Below, piece after piece: positions 26,028-36,700 of a stretch of DNA of 64,000 nt. Position numbers and translations under genes: made by a program. The number at the start of each line of letters is the position of its first letter. The first letter of the stretch is position 1. The notes under the pieces are model-generated. The model was not told where the DNA came from, searched no databases, and worked only from the letters and a program-made list of their open reading frames with translations. This stretch comes from Streptococcus devriesei DSM 19639 (lineage in GTDB: Bacteria; Bacillota; Bacilli; Lactobacillales; Streptococcaceae), in NCBI RefSeq assembly GCF_000423725.1, contig NZ_KE384084.1, forward strand, positions 62,001-126,000, in the 5' to 3' direction.

Positions 26028-27761
26028 ATGATTAGACCTTTACTGGCTCAAATTAAAGAATATAAGAAACCGTCTTTGCTGGCCTCATTGTTCATGTTTT
26101 TTGAAGTCATTTTTGAGATTGCTCTGCCTTTTTTGATGTCTTACATCATTGATTACGGTGTCAATAAGCAGGATATGGGAAACATTACCAAGTATGGCCT
26201 GCTCATGGTTGTTTTGGCTCTGCTGTCTTTGGCCTGTGGCATGCAGTCTGCTCGCTATGGGGCACTTGGCTCTGCCGGTTTTGCTAAAAATTTAAGACGG
26301 GCTCTCTATAATAAGGTGCAGACTTTTTCGTTTGAAAATATCGATCATTTCTCAGCGGGCGGTTTGGTAACACGGATGATGACTGATGTCACCAATGTTC
26401 AAAATGCCTATCAGATGATTATTCGCGTCTGCGTGCGGGCACCGCTCAATCTGATTTTTGCCATCAGCGTCTCTTTTTTTATCAATGCTAAAATGGCCAT
26501 GATCTTTGTTTATGTCGCTTTGTTTCTGGCTCTTATTTTGGCTGTCGTATTAAAATTTGCTTTCCCGCTTTTTCGAAAAGTTTTCAATGCTTACGATGAA
26601 TTGAATTCCAGTGTTCAGGAAAATATTACCAATATGAGGGTCGTAAAATCTTATGTGAAAGAGGAAGAAGAAACCAAGAAATTTCAAGGAGCTTCCCGCA
26701 AGATTTATGGAATGTTTGTCAAGGCTATCCGCATTGTCATCATCAATAATCCTGCGATGATGCTGTCCATGTATTCGTCCTTCATTATGATTTCCTGGAT
26801 AGGCGCTCATTTGATTGTTGCTAAGGAATTTACGACAGGTGAGCTGACTTCCATGTTTTCCTACACGATAACGATTTTGATATCACTGATGATGTTTACC
26901 ATGATTTTTGTCATGCTGACCATATCTATGGCATCGGTTGAGCGGATTTCAGAGGTTCTGACGACACAGGCAACGATCGTCTCACCTCTAAACGGACTGA
27001 CAGAGGTAAAAGACGGCTCTATCACATTTGAACATGTTGATTTTGGTTATGAAACGTCTGAAGAAAAATTGGTTTTAAACGATGTCAATCTTTCAATCAA
27101 ATCTGGAGAAGTGATTGGAATTCTAGGCGGGACAGGCTCTGGTAAATCCAGTCTCGTTCAGCTTCTGGCACGGATGTATGACGTTGATGCCGGTTCTGTC
27201 AAGGTCGGTGGCCGAGATGTCCGCGACTATGATCTAGATGCTCTTCGGCGCAAGGTTGCCATGGTTTTACAAACCAATGTCCTGTTTTCCGGAACAATCA
27301 AAGAAAATATGCGCTGGGGCAATAAACAGGCGACAGATGAAGAGATTGTTGCCGCTTGTAAAATTGCGCAGGCAGATGAATTTATTTCCCAGTTTAAGGA
27401 CGGCTATGATACGATGATTGAGCGCGGCGGAGCTAATGTGTCCGGCGGACAGCGGCAGCGCTTGTGTATTGCCCGCGCTTTGCTGACCAATCCTAAGATT
27501 TTGATTTTAGATGATTCGACGTCAGCTGTTGATACTAAGACTGACCAGTTAATCCGGCAGGGCTTAGCTGCCAGTCTTCAGGGGACAACTAAAATCATTA
27601 TTTCTCAGAGAATTTCATCTGTTGAAGATGCTGATAGGATTATTGTCCTAGATGACGGAAAAATTAATGGTTTAGGCAGTCACGAGGAGTTACTGCAGAC
27701 CAATAAAATCTATCAGGAAGTATATGAAACCCAAACGAAAGGAAGTGACCAAGATGACTAA
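26028..27761 (+). CDS. Heterodimeric ABC multidrug exporter, subunit with degenerate ATP site (EfrA/BmrC-like)
   Basis: A 577-residue half-transporter: six membrane helices (about 15-310) and an ATPase domain with GGTGSGKSS (Walker A) and VSGGQRQRL. The Walker B reads LILDDSTSAVD: the catalytic glutamate is Asp, the mark of the non-hydrolysing site in heterodimers such as BmrC, LmrC and TM287. ATG 26028 lies six bases after AAGGAGG; a longer start at 26010 is disfavoured. Its end overlaps the next gene by eight bases, so the two subunits are made together. Substrates are unknown; drug export is the family role. Confidence 0.87.
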   Translation: MIRPLLAQIKEYKKPSLLASLFMFFEVIFEIALPFLMSYIIDYGVNKQDMGNITKYGLLMVVLALLSLACGMQSARYGALGSAGFAKNLRRALYNKVQTFSFENIDHFSAGGLVTRMMTDVTNVQNAYQMIIRVCVRAPLNLIFAISVSFFINAKMAMIFVYVALFLALILAVVLKFAFPLFRKVFNAYDELNSSVQENITNMRVVKSYVKEEEETKKFQGASRKIYGMFVKAIRIVIINNPAMMLSMYSSFIMISWIGAHLIVAKEFTTGELTSMFSYTITILISLMMFTMIFVMLTISMASVERISEVLTTQATIVSPLNGLTEVKDGSITFEHVDFGYETSEEKLVLNDVNLSIKSGEVIGILGGTGSGKSSLVQLLARMYDVDAGSVKVGGRDVRDYDLDALRRKVAMVLQTNVLFSGTIKENMRWGNKQATDEEIVAACKIAQADEFISQFKDGYDTMIERGGANVSGGQRQRLCIARALLTNPKILILDDSTSAVDTKTDQLIRQGLAASLQGTTKIIISQRISSVEDADRIIVLDDGKINGLGSHEELLQTNKIYQEVYETQTKGSDQDD

Positions 27762-29628
27762 ACAGCGAAAACCCGATAATTCTTGGGCTTCTATCCGCCG
27801 CGTTTTCATCTACATCTGGCAGAGATATAAACTGCGCTTGCTGATTTCCTTTCTTTTAATTGTTGTTTCATCTTTGGCAACGGTCTATCTGACAGCTTCT
27901 ATTCAAACCTTGATTGATCATTATATTATCCCCATTTCACAGAGCAAGGATAAAAACTTTGCCCCGCTGTTTTACTTTTTAGTTCGTTTGGGCATTTTCT
28001 GCTTAGCAGGTGTACTGGCTAACTATGCTTTTAGTTTGATTTTGGCTATTGTCAGCCAGGATACTCTGCGGACGCTGCGAGATCAGCTCTTTGCCCGCAT
28101 GCAAAAGCTTCCTGTTAAATATTTTGATCAGCATCAGCATGGTGATATCATGTCCGTTTATACTAATGATATTGATACCCTGCGTCAGGCTATTGAGCAG
28201 TCTCTCCCGCAGCTTTTGGCGTCATCCATTACTATTATCGGTGTGACTGTATCGATGCTACTGGTAAGCCCGCTCTTGTTTTTGGTAGTTGCTGCAATGA
28301 TTGTCATCATTGTAATTGCTATCCGCACAATTTCTGCCAAATCTAAATTTTATTTTGGCCAGCAGCAAAAAAATCTAGGGGCTGAAAATGGCTATATAGA
28401 AGAGATGATGGCCGGTCAGAAGGTCGTCAAGGCCTTTGTGTATGAGCAGGAATCTGCTAAAAAATTCGATGCCATCAATGAGGAACTCTTCGAAGCCTCT
28501 TATAAAGCTAATGCCTATGCCAATATCCTAATGCCTACCCTTGCAAATCTGGGGAATATGTCTTATGTATTGGTAGCTATTATCGGAGGAACTTTCACCA
28601 TTTCCGGACTGGGCGGATTGACGATCGGCGGGTTAATCTCATTTTTACAGCTGACCAAGTCATTTACGCAGCCGATTGCTCAGGTATCGCAGCAGCTGAA
28701 TTTTGTCTTGATGGCTCTGGCCGGTGCGGACCGTATTTTCCGCTTGCTCGATGAAAAAGAAGAAGTGGATGACGGGATTGTTACCTTGGTCAATTATGAA
28801 CTGATTGACGGTCAGATGACAGTGACCGATAAGGAGACCAATCTTTGGGCTTGGAAGCATCCGCGTGAAAATGGCGGCTTTGCCTTAGTGCCTTTGGTCG
28901 GCAACGTTAATTTTAGGAATGTGAATTTTTCTTATGATGACAAAAATCAAATTCTCTACGATATCAATCTTGAAGCCAAGCAAGGCCAAAAGATCGCCTT
29001 TGTCGGAGCTACAGGAGCCGGGAAAACAACCATTACTAATTTGATTAACCGCTTTTATGATATTCAGTCGGGTTCTATCACCTATGACGGTATTGATATC
29101 AAGCTGATAAAGAAGGCTTCGCTGCGCAAATCCTTGGGCATTGTTCTTCAGGACACTCATTTATTTACAGGAACAATTGCTGAAAATATTGCCTATGGCC
29201 GTGAAAATGCTTCTCAGGAAGAAATTTTAGAAGCAGCCAGCATTTCTAATGTTAACAGTTTTGTACACCATCTGGATCATGGTTATGACACCCTGCTGAA
29301 ATCAGACGGTGCCAGCCTGTCCAACGGTCAGCGGCAGCTGATTGCCATTGGCCGTGCAGCTTTAGCTAATGCTCCGGTACTTATTTTGGATGAAGCAACC
29401 TCGTCTATTGATTCCCGAACGGAAAAAATGGTGCAGGACGGTATGGACAAATTGATGGAAGGGCGGACTGTTTTTGTCATTGCCCACCGGCTGTCAACTA
29501 TTGTTAATTCAGATCTGATCATGGTCATGGATCACGGACGCATTATCGAGCACGGCAACCACGAAGAACTGATGAAGCAAAGAGGAACTTACTATCGTCT
29601 CTACACAGGTGGTTTGGAACTGGATTAA
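27754..29628 (+). CDS. Heterodimeric ABC multidrug exporter, catalytic subunit (EfrB/BmrD-like)
   Basis: A 624-residue half-transporter with six membrane helices, GATGAGKTT (Walker A) and LILDEATSSID with the catalytic glutamate. Its signature motif is LSNGQ in place of LSGGQ; in the dimer this faces the degenerate site of the partner, so the two deviations fit together. An insertion of about 60 residues before the ATPase domain (NYELIDGQMTVTDKETN region) is typical of this larger partner. ATG 27754 follows AAGGAAGTG and overlaps the upstream stop. Confidence 0.87.
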   Translation: MTKQRKPDNSWASIRRVFIYIWQRYKLRLLISFLLIVVSSLATVYLTASIQTLIDHYIIPISQSKDKNFAPLFYFLVRLGIFCLAGVLANYAFSLILAIVSQDTLRTLRDQLFARMQKLPVKYFDQHQHGDIMSVYTNDIDTLRQAIEQSLPQLLASSITIIGVTVSMLLVSPLLFLVVAAMIVIIVIAIRTISAKSKFYFGQQQKNLGAENGYIEEMMAGQKVVKAFVYEQESAKKFDAINEELFEASYKANAYANILMPTLANLGNMSYVLVAIIGGTFTISGLGGLTIGGLISFLQLTKSFTQPIAQVSQQLNFVLMALAGADRIFRLLDEKEEVDDGIVTLVNYELIDGQMTVTDKETNLWAWKHPRENGGFALVPLVGNVNFRNVNFSYDDKNQILYDINLEAKQGQKIAFVGATGAGKTTITNLINRFYDIQSGSITYDGIDIKLIKKASLRKSLGIVLQDTHLFTGTIAENIAYGRENASQEEILEAASISNVNSFVHHLDHGYDTLLKSDGASLSNGQRQLIAIGRAALANAPVLILDEATSSIDSRTEKMVQDGMDKLMEGRTVFVIAHRLSTIVNSDLIMVMDHGRIIEHGNHEELMKQRGTYYRLYTGGLELD

Positions 29629-29708
29629 AAAACATTGATTAATGGACAAAATAATTTTACTAATTTGCAGCCAAATCGGTAAAACTATGGTATAATTATC
29701 AGTGTTGT

Positions 29709-29780
29709 CCACCTTTAGTGTAATGGATATCACGTAAGATTCCGGTTCTTGAGATGGGGGTTCGATTCCCTCAAGGTGGA
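29709..29780 (+). tRNA. tRNA-Arg (CCG)
   Basis: A 72-base tRNA: acceptor CCACCTT with AAGGTGG, D arm GTG...CAC, anticodon stem TAAGA/TCTTG with anticodon CCG (29742-29744), T arm GGGGG-TTCGATT-CCCTC, discriminator A. TATAAT at 29691-29696 is a likely -10 element. Confidence 0.95.
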
Positions 29781-29803
29781 TTTTTGATAAATAAACAGCA
29801 AAC

Positions 29804-29835
29804 GAGTCTGGAAAATGTATTCCAGACTCATTTTG
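29804..29835. terminator. Terminator after tRNA-Arg
   Basis: GAGTCTGGAA (29804-29813) and TTCCAGACTC (29820-29829) form a perfect 10-bp stem with loop AATGTA, followed by ATTTTG. The convergent VTT gene ends 40 bases further on. Confidence 0.8.
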
Positions 29836-29877
29836 CATATAGGGGAGAATTTTATGAGCGTATTATTTAAAAAGATA

Positions 29878-30489
29878 TTATTTAAAAAGATGTTCTAAGA
29901 ACTTGCTGCCGTAAATCCAAAAATAACTGTAAGAAATAATGGATAAAGGCTTCGCGATAACAATAATCGTTGTAAATCGTTTGAGGGTCATATTGGTTAA
30001 ACCCGTAATCATGACCATAATGTCGGCTGGCGAAACCGGAGACAGCATACAAAAAATGAAGAGCTTTTCGTAGGTATCACTTTCCAATTTGGCCTCATAC
30101 TTATAGAAAGTCTCTTTTTTCATAAAGAGCAGAATAAATTTTCGGCCAAACCATTTAACCAGAAGAAAAAGCATGACGCTGCCGATGATAATACCAATGT
30201 AATTTAAAATGAAACCAAGCCAGGTATCGAAAATTAGGAATCCGGCAACCGTAGTAACGCCGCCTGGAATGACGGGAAAAACAATTTGGAAAATCTGAAC
30301 GAGTATAAAAATTAAGGGTCCTATAACTCTGTGACGGTGGACCAGATCTTTTAAGGCATTGCTGTCATTTAAAATGCCCAATTTATAGAACCAGATGACG
30401 AGAATTGCAGAAGCAATTAAAGCTAGAATTCCCAGAATCTGGATAAACTTTTGAAGTATCAGGTAGCGCCTGCTTAATTTCATTTTCAT
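29878..30489 (-). CDS. VTT/TVP38-TMEM64 family membrane protein
   Basis: A 203-residue protein of the VTT (SNARE-associated, DedA-related) superfamily with about five membrane segments. FPVIPGGVTTVAGFLIFDTWLGF and NYIGIIIGSVMLFLLVKWFGRKF are the core re-entrant region with the conserved glycines. Relatives are proposed lipid scramblases or half-transporters; the function of this member is unknown. It is transcribed toward the tRNA-Arg terminator and away from ssrA. Confidence 0.8.
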   Translation of the reverse strand: MKMKLSRRYLILQKFIQILGILALIASAILVIWFYKLGILNDSNALKDLVHRHRVIGPLIFILVQIFQIVFPVIPGGVTTVAGFLIFDTWLGFILNYIGIIIGSVMLFLLVKWFGRKFILLFMKKETFYKYEAKLESDTYEKLFIFCMLSPVSPADIMVMITGLTNMTLKRFTTIIVIAKPLSIISYSYFWIYGSKFLEHLFK

Positions 30490-30519
30490 AATATTATGAT
30501 AACATATTAGGGTATTTTT

Positions 30520-30548
30520 TTGCTATTTTTTCTGTATTTTGCTATACT
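30520..30548 (+). promoter_or_regulatory. ssrA promoter
   Basis: TTGCTA (30520-30525), a 17-base spacer and TATACT (30543-30548) lie 20 bases before the mature tmRNA 5' end. Confidence 0.7.
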
Positions 30549-30568
30549 ATTTTCACGGATAATGCTTC

Positions 30569-30914
30569 GGGGTCGTTACGGATTCGACAGGCATTATGCG
30601 GCTTATTTTGCGACCCATCGGCAGATGTAAAAATGCCAGTTAAATATAACTGCAAAAAATACAAATTCTTACGCAGTAGCTGCCTAAAAACCAGCCTGTG
30701 TGACTTTCTCGAAATTGCTTGTGTTTCGGCGGAAGTCTTATGATAAGCAAGCTACGTTTGACCATTGTCTAGCTGGTTAAAAAGAGATTGATAGACTCGC
30801 TGAGGAAAGATTTGAGCTGTGTATCGTTTCTTAGTTAAATCAAGACATAGCCTATGGTTGTAGACAAATAAGCTGGCAGGTGTTTGGACGTGGGTTCGAC
30901 TCCCACCGGCTCCA
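30569..30914 (+). ncRNA. ssrA: Transfer-messenger RNA (tmRNA)
   Basis: 346 bases starting GGGGTCGTTACGG and ending with the tRNA-like GTTCGACTCCCACCGGCTCCA, CCA encoded. The reading frame resumes at GCA 30652 and ends at TAA 30685-30687, giving the tag AKNTNSYAVAA. tmRNA with SmpB frees stalled ribosomes and marks the unfinished protein for proteolysis. The tag is the one I recall for S. mutans. Confidence 0.98.
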
Positions 30915-30920
30915 TAAACG

Positions 30921-30941
30921 AAAACGCATAGGCGTTTTTTT
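30921..30941 (+). terminator. Terminator after ssrA
   Basis: AAAACGC and GCGTTTTTTT around ATAG form a short stem with a T run. Confidence 0.7.
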
Positions 30942-30965
30942 ATTTCAAGGGAAAGTTGGGCTATT

Positions 30966-31580
30966 ATGAAGGGGTTACGGAAAGTGCTGCAGGCAGGAGC
31001 AGCCGGTATATGCTGTTTTTTGCTGCTGGGCTGTCAGGCCAAAGAGTCTCATCCAAAGACAGCAAAGCCTTCTGAGCAGATGGCACTGATGAAGATGGAG
31101 AACGTAGATTTTCGTTTAAATTTTAATAAGATAAAAGTTTCTGAGGACAGAACTGCCTTTACAGGCGGGACCAGTCTGGAAGAGCTGAAAAAGCTTCTGG
31201 GTGAGCCCGTTAAACATGAGCAAAAGCCGGCAGGTGAAGTCACTTTAGACAGCTATACCTGGGAAAGAGATGGTGCGGCCATCGTCGTTCATCTGTATCA
31301 AAACAGCACAGTAGCACGCTCTATCACCAATTTTTCATTTAAGCGCAAGGCAAAAATTTCTCAGTCTGATTTTCAAAAACTGCAGACACGAACCAGTTAC
31401 AAGCAAGTCATTGAACAGTTGGGCGAGCCTGATGTTCTTTCTCAGTCTGTGTCGTCGGATAAGTCAGAAATTCAGGCAGTTTGGACCAGCGGTTTACAAA
31501 CAGAATCCGAATCGGCAGATATTACATTGTATTTTGAAAATGATCTTTTGAAAAATAAATTTCAAAATGGGTTAAACTAA
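30966..31580 (+). CDS. DUF3862-type lipoprotein
   Basis: A 204-residue lipoprotein: signal sequence with lipobox LLLGC (Cys at about 23). Two BLIP/SmpA-like modules follow, each beginning with a similar helix: TSLEELKKLLGEP (about 69-81) and TSYKQVIEQLGEP (about 143-155). This duplicated arrangement is typical of DUF3862. Such domains bind other proteins; the partner is unknown. It sits alone between ssrA and a terminator. Confidence 0.78.
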   Translation: MKGLRKVLQAGAAGICCFLLLGCQAKESHPKTAKPSEQMALMKMENVDFRLNFNKIKVSEDRTAFTGGTSLEELKKLLGEPVKHEQKPAGEVTLDSYTWERDGAAIVVHLYQNSTVARSITNFSFKRKAKISQSDFQKLQTRTSYKQVIEQLGEPDVLSQSVSSDKSEIQAVWTSGLQTESESADITLYFENDLLKNKFQNGLN

Positions 31581-31586
31581 AATAAT

Positions 31587-31622
31587 AAAGGAGATTAGTC
31601 TTTCTAATCTCCTTTGCTTTTG
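31587..31622. terminator. Bidirectional terminator
   Basis: AAAGGAGATTAG (31587-31598) and CTAATCTCCTTT (31604-31615) form a perfect 12-bp stem; it can end both the lipoprotein gene and the convergent ABC operon. Confidence 0.9.
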
Positions 31623-31634
31623 TGGCAGCAAATT

Positions 31635-32438
31635 TTACTGTATGTTCAATTTATTTTTGATAATGTAATGTGTTCCGAAGTAGAAAATGAGACCGTAAAT
31701 GACAGTAACGATAATATTTAGAGTCAGGTGATAATAGTCTTCAAAATTACTATTATTGCCCGAAATCACGGCATTAATCAAACCAGTTCCGGCACCAGTT
31801 GCAAGATAATCTAAAAAACTGCGGGTAAGATTGATAACAAAGTAAAAGGCGAAAGCAAGCAAACCGCGGTAATCCTGAAAAAGCTGGCCTAAAGAAATGG
31901 CAAAGTAAATTTCTAAAATACTGGTGAAAATTCCTACGATTAAAAGAAGAACGAACAATCCAAATTTAGGAGAGAGGAGAGCGTCTTTGGCGGCATTCAT
32001 CACGTCGGCCAGATACGTAGGCTGTAATTGTTTGAGAGCCGGAAAGGCTAATAGGAAGACACTGATCATGAAAATCATGCCGCTGCAGACATTCCAAATA
32101 AAACCGGTCAGTAATTTAGCCAAAATCGTTTTGTGCGTTGATACCGGCAGGGTTAAGGTCAGATAGCCTTCTCTGCCGAAAATATTATTATAAAAGCGGC
32201 GAATGATAATCAATAGGGTGGCGATAAAAATAGCAATAAAAACGGCTACCAATGCACTTGACAAAGCAAAAAGTAAAATGTCCTGCGTATTTGAGTTAAA
32301 ACTGGTCTCCTTTTGAAGCTTGATATTGCGGCTGAACCAAACGCCCAAGCCCAAGGAAATAAATACAGCTAATCCATACAAGCCGAAAAACCAAGCTCCG
32401 ACTGATTTAAATTCATATTTTAATAATTTTCCAAACAT
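31635..32438 (-). CDS. ABC-2 type transporter permease
   Basis: A 267-residue protein with six predicted membrane segments, starting MFGKLLKYEFKSVG, typical of small ABC-2 permeases. ATG follows AGGAGG. It is the last gene of a three-gene operon GntR-ATPase-permease like B. subtilis ytrABC-type systems, which respond to cell-wall-active compounds. The substrate is unknown. Confidence 0.82.
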   Translation of the reverse strand: MFGKLLKYEFKSVGAWFFGLYGLAVFISLGLGVWFSRNIKLQKETSFNSNTQDILLFALSSALVAVFIAIFIATLLIIIRRFYNNIFGREGYLTLTLPVSTHKTILAKLLTGFIWNVCSGMIFMISVFLLAFPALKQLQPTYLADVMNAAKDALLSPKFGLFVLLLIVGIFTSILEIYFAISLGQLFQDYRGLLAFAFYFVINLTRSFLDYLATGAGTGLINAVISGNNSNFEDYYHLTLNIIVTVIYGLIFYFGTHYIIKNKLNIQ

Positions 32439-32447
32439 GGCGTCCTC

Positions 32448-33155
32448 CTAAGCTTTAAATTGTTCCCTAAAGATCTGATCGATTGACTTTGCGTATTTTT
32501 CACGTAAATCATCGACAGCTTCCTGTAAAACAATCTTTCCTTGATTGATAAAAATGACTTCATCTAAAATTTGTTCAATATCAGCAATCAAGTGTGTCGA
32601 GATGAGAACGGAAGCGTCTTCTGAATAATTATTAATAATTGTCTTTAAGATGTAATCGCGGGCTGCCGGATCAACACCGCCGATAGGCTCATCCAGGATA
32701 TAGAGCTGCGCTTTGCGGCTCATAACAAGAATCAGCTGAACCTTTTCCTTATTTCCTTTAGAGAGATTTTTTAATTTCTCATCTTGGCCGATAGCTAAAT
32801 CTTCTAATAATTGTTCAGCTTTTTGCCTGTCAAAGTCACTGTAAAAATCCTCAAACAGACGCAAAATATCACTGACTCGCATTTTATCGCTGAGATAGCT
32901 CGTATCAGGGAGGTAGGAAATCATTGATTTTGTTTGAGGACAAGGTCTCAGTCCGTTAATGACGATCTCACCTGAGGTTGGCTGTAAAAGACCGTTGGCC
33001 AGTTTAATCAGTGTGGTCTTGCCGCTTCCGTTTGGGCCCAGCAAGCCGATAATTTTTCCTTTTGGCAGTTTGAAGGAAATATCATCAAGGGCAGCTTTTT
33101 TCCCGAATTTTTTGGTAATGTGATGCAGTTGCAGCAGGGGCAGTTGTTCTGTCAT
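32448..33155 (-). CDS. ABC transporter ATP-binding protein
   Basis: A 235-residue ATPase: GPNGSGKTT (Walker A), an LSKGNKEKVQL signature (degenerate LSGGQ, common in YtrB/EcsA-like ATPases) and LYILDEPIGGVD (Walker B). Its ATG overlaps the GntR stop as ATGA, so the two are translationally coupled. The partner permease follows after nine bases. Confidence 0.88.
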   Translation of the reverse strand: MTEQLPLLQLHHITKKFGKKAALDDISFKLPKGKIIGLLGPNGSGKTTLIKLANGLLQPTSGEIVINGLRPCPQTKSMISYLPDTSYLSDKMRVSDILRLFEDFYSDFDRQKAEQLLEDLAIGQDEKLKNLSKGNKEKVQLILVMSRKAQLYILDEPIGGVDPAARDYILKTIINNYSEDASVLISTHLIADIEQILDEVIFINQGKIVLQEAVDDLREKYAKSIDQIFREQFKA

Positions 33156-33523
33156 TGTGACTCTCCTTTAATATATTGATCTAATACTGTTACCAGATTA
33201 TCTTTACTAAAACCAAGTTTGGTCATCTTGTCAATAAAACCTTTGAGCTCTGTCTGCGCCAGCTTGTGCCGTTCCTCCTCAATAAGCTGTAAGTCTTCTG
33301 TGACAAAGCGTCCGGATGTTCTGACCGAAAAAACCATATTCTCCTGTTCCAGCGATGTAAAAGCACGCTGCATGGTATTAGGATTAACACCGGCTTCTTC
33401 GGCCAGATCTCTGACGGTCGGCAGCTGCTGACCGGGCTCGATTTCATGACTGATAATCTGCATTTTAATATGATTAGCAATCTGAAGATAGATAGGCGAT
33501 TTTTCATCAAATTTCCAAGCCAT
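33152..33523 (-). CDS. GntR family regulator, YtrA subfamily
   Basis: A 123-residue regulator: the GntR winged helix (about 10-75, with LPTVRDLAEEAGVNPNTMQRAF as recognition region) and a short C-terminal helical tail with no ligand domain, the YtrA layout. Such proteins repress their own ABC operon. ATG 33523 follows AGGGAG. Probable operator sequences lie in the AT-rich 33524-33600 region, but no clear palindrome was seen. Confidence 0.87.
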   Translation of the reverse strand: MAWKFDEKSPIYLQIANHIKMQIISHEIEPGQQLPTVRDLAEEAGVNPNTMQRAFTSLEQENMVFSVRTSGRFVTEDLQLIEEERHKLAQTELKGFIDKMTKLGFSKDNLVTVLDQYIKGESQ

Positions 33524-33738
33524 CTTTTCTCCCTTCTAATTATGTGTACTTGTGTTAAATATATAATACAATTATAAAAAAATAATGTCAAGGGATAATT
33601 CATGGATGTGGAGCAAAACTGAGGAATCAAGGATTTTTAATTGGCAAGCTCTTCTAAAGAATCGTGAATAAAGAATGGGAAGAGAATTATAATGATTTAT
33701 AGTATAATAGAAAGTAAGAGGATTTTAAGGAGAAGGCT

Positions 33739-36700
33739 ATGTTTGCACAGTTAGATACTAAAACCGTTTATAGTTTTATGGATAGTTTGATTGACTTAAA
33801 GTCTTACGTCAAAAAAGCCAAGGAGCTGGGATACTCGCATATCGGGATTATGGACAAGGATAATCTCTATGCCGCCTTTCATTTTATCAAACTGGCGCAG
33901 CGGGAAAATCTAGTGCCGATTTTAGGGCTTGAGATGGATTTGCTGCTGTCTGATGAACAGCCGGTGACCATGTGTTTTATTGCTCAAAATACAGCGGGCT
34001 ATCAGAATCTGCTTAAAATTTCAACAGCAAAAATGACTGACCATCACCTGTTTTCTGACATAGAAGAATTTATGGAAGGTGTGGCTGTTATCGTTCCTTA
34101 TTTTGAAGGAATCGAAAACATTGACTTGCCCCTTCCTTTCTATATTGGCGTCAGGCCGGATACGCCGCAGCTGAATTTCACGCGCAAAACCCTGCCTCTT
34201 TATACTGTGCGCTATTATGAAAATGCTGAAACAGAAACGCTGCAGATTCTGCATGCTATCAGAGATAATCTTCCTTTAAGAGAAGTGGCGCCGGTTGCTA
34301 AAAATCAATATCTGTTTTCCGAGAATGAGATGGAAGCTCTTTTTGCCCAACGTTTTCCTGAGAGTCTCACGAATTTAGAAAAACTGGTAAGGTCGGTTTC
34401 CTATCAATTTGATACTGATTTGAAACTGCCGCGTTTTAATCGTGATAAGCCGGCTGTTGAGGAGCTGAGAGAACTGGCTCAGCAAGGATTGAAATCTAAA
34501 AATCTTACAGGCAGTGACTATCAGGAGCGCTTGACGGCTGAATTGACTGTCATTCATAAGATGGGATTTGATGACTATTTTTTGATTGTCTGGGACTTGC
34601 TGCGCTTTGGCCGGTTTCAAAACTACTATATGGGAATGGGGAGAGGTTCTGCAGCAGGGAGTCTGGTGGCTTTTGCTTTGGATATTACCGGCATTGATCC
34701 TGTGAAAAATGATCTCCTTTTTGAGCGCTTCCTCAATGAAGAGCGCTACAGCATGCCGGATATTGATATTGATCTTCCTGATATTTACCGCAGTGAGTTT
34801 CTTCGCTATGTCCGTGACCGCTATGGCTCAACCCATTCTGCCCAAATTGTCACTTTTTCAACATTTGGAGCCAGACAAGCCATCCGAGATGTTTTTAAGC
34901 GTTTCGGGGCAACCGAGTATGAGCTCAGCAATATCACTAAAAAGATTAGTTTTCGTGATACTCTGACCAGTGTCTATGAAAAAAGTATAGCCTTTCGTCA
35001 GATTATTAATAGTAAGGTTGAATATCAGCGAGCTTTTGAAATTGCCCGAAAAATAGAAGGAAAACCTCGTCAGACTTCTATCCATGCCGCCGGCATTGTA
35101 ATGAGTGATGATAATTTAACGGATCACATTCCTCTCAAGGCAGGCGAGGAGATGATGATTACCCAGTATGATGCTCCCGCTGTTGAGGCCAACGGACTCT
35201 TGAAAATGGACTTTCTAGGTCTTAGAAATCTGACCTTTGTTCAAAAGATGCAGGAAAAAGTAGTTAAGGAATACGGTCAGGTTATTGACATAAGAGCTAT
35301 TGATTTAGAAGATAAAGAAACGCTGGCTCTTTTTGCTGCCGGCAATACCAAAGGCATCTTTCAATTTGAAGCTGCGGGGGCCATCAACCTGTTAAAGCGC
35401 ATCAAGCCTTCCCGCTTTGAAGAGGTCGTGGCAACGACCAGTCTTAACCGCCCCGGTGCCAGCGATTATACGGAAAACTTTATTCGGCGTAAGTACGGTC
35501 AGGAAGAAGTCGATTTGATCGATCCTGTGGTTGCTCCTATTTTAAAATCCACCTATGGTATCATGCTTTATCAGGAGCAAGTGATGCAGATTGCTCAGGT
35601 GTTTGCGGGCTTCACACTGGGAAAGGCGGATTTGCTGCGCCGTGCTATGTCTAAGAAAAATGCGGCTGAGATGCAAAAGATGGAAAAAGATTTTTTGGCA
35701 GGAGCCGAACATCTCGGACGAAATCCTAAAGTAGCCAAAGATTTATTTGCCAGAATGGCTAAGTTCGCAGGCTATGGTTTTAACAGGAGCCATGCCTATG
35801 CCTACTCAGCTTTGGCCTTCCAAATGGCTTATTTTAAAGCGCATTACCCGGCTGTTTTCTTTGACATTATGCTAAATTACTCCAGCAGTGACTACCTTGA
35901 TAATGCTCTGGAAGCGGATTTTAAAATTGGTCCTCTGTCCATCAATACGATTCCCTATTCTGATAAAATAAGCCAGGGTCAGATATACCTAGGCTTGAAA
36001 AATATCAAAGGAATAGCGCGTGATTTTGCCTATTGGATTATTGAAAACCGGCCTTTTTCAAGTGTAGAAGACTTTCTGACTAGAATGCCGGAGAAATGTC
36101 AGAAGACTGAAATCATCAGTCCTCTGGTTCAAATCGGCTTGTTCGATCAGTTTGAAAAGAACCGAAAAAAAATTGTGGTGAATTTGGAACATCTCTTTAC
36201 TTTTGTCAATGAGCTGGGCAGTTTGTTTGCGGATTCTTCTTACAATTGGCTGGAAGAAGAGGATTATACCAATGCAGAAAAATACCAGATGGAGCAGGAC
36301 ATTATCGGAGCAGGCATCAGCCCCCATCCATTGGTTGAAATTGCGAAGCACTCCTCGAAAAACTTGGTGGGTATAAGCGATCTTGTTGAGGGAAGTGAGG
36401 TCACTGTGCTTGCGCAAATCGATACCATTAAGATCATCAGAACAAAGTCAAAAGGGGAGCAGATGGCTTTTCTCAGTGTGACTGATACCAAGAAAAAGCT
36501 TGATATTACTCTTTTTCCCGAAGTTTATCGGAAATACAGGCAGATTCTGACAGAGAAGACGATCTACTATTTCACCGGCAAAATTCAGGAGCGGGATCAG
36601 CGCCTGCAGATGATTTTGCACCAGCTGGAGCCTGCTTTGACGGAGAAGTTTTGGATAAAGCTGCAAAATCATGACTATGATAAGGAAGTTTCTGCCATTT

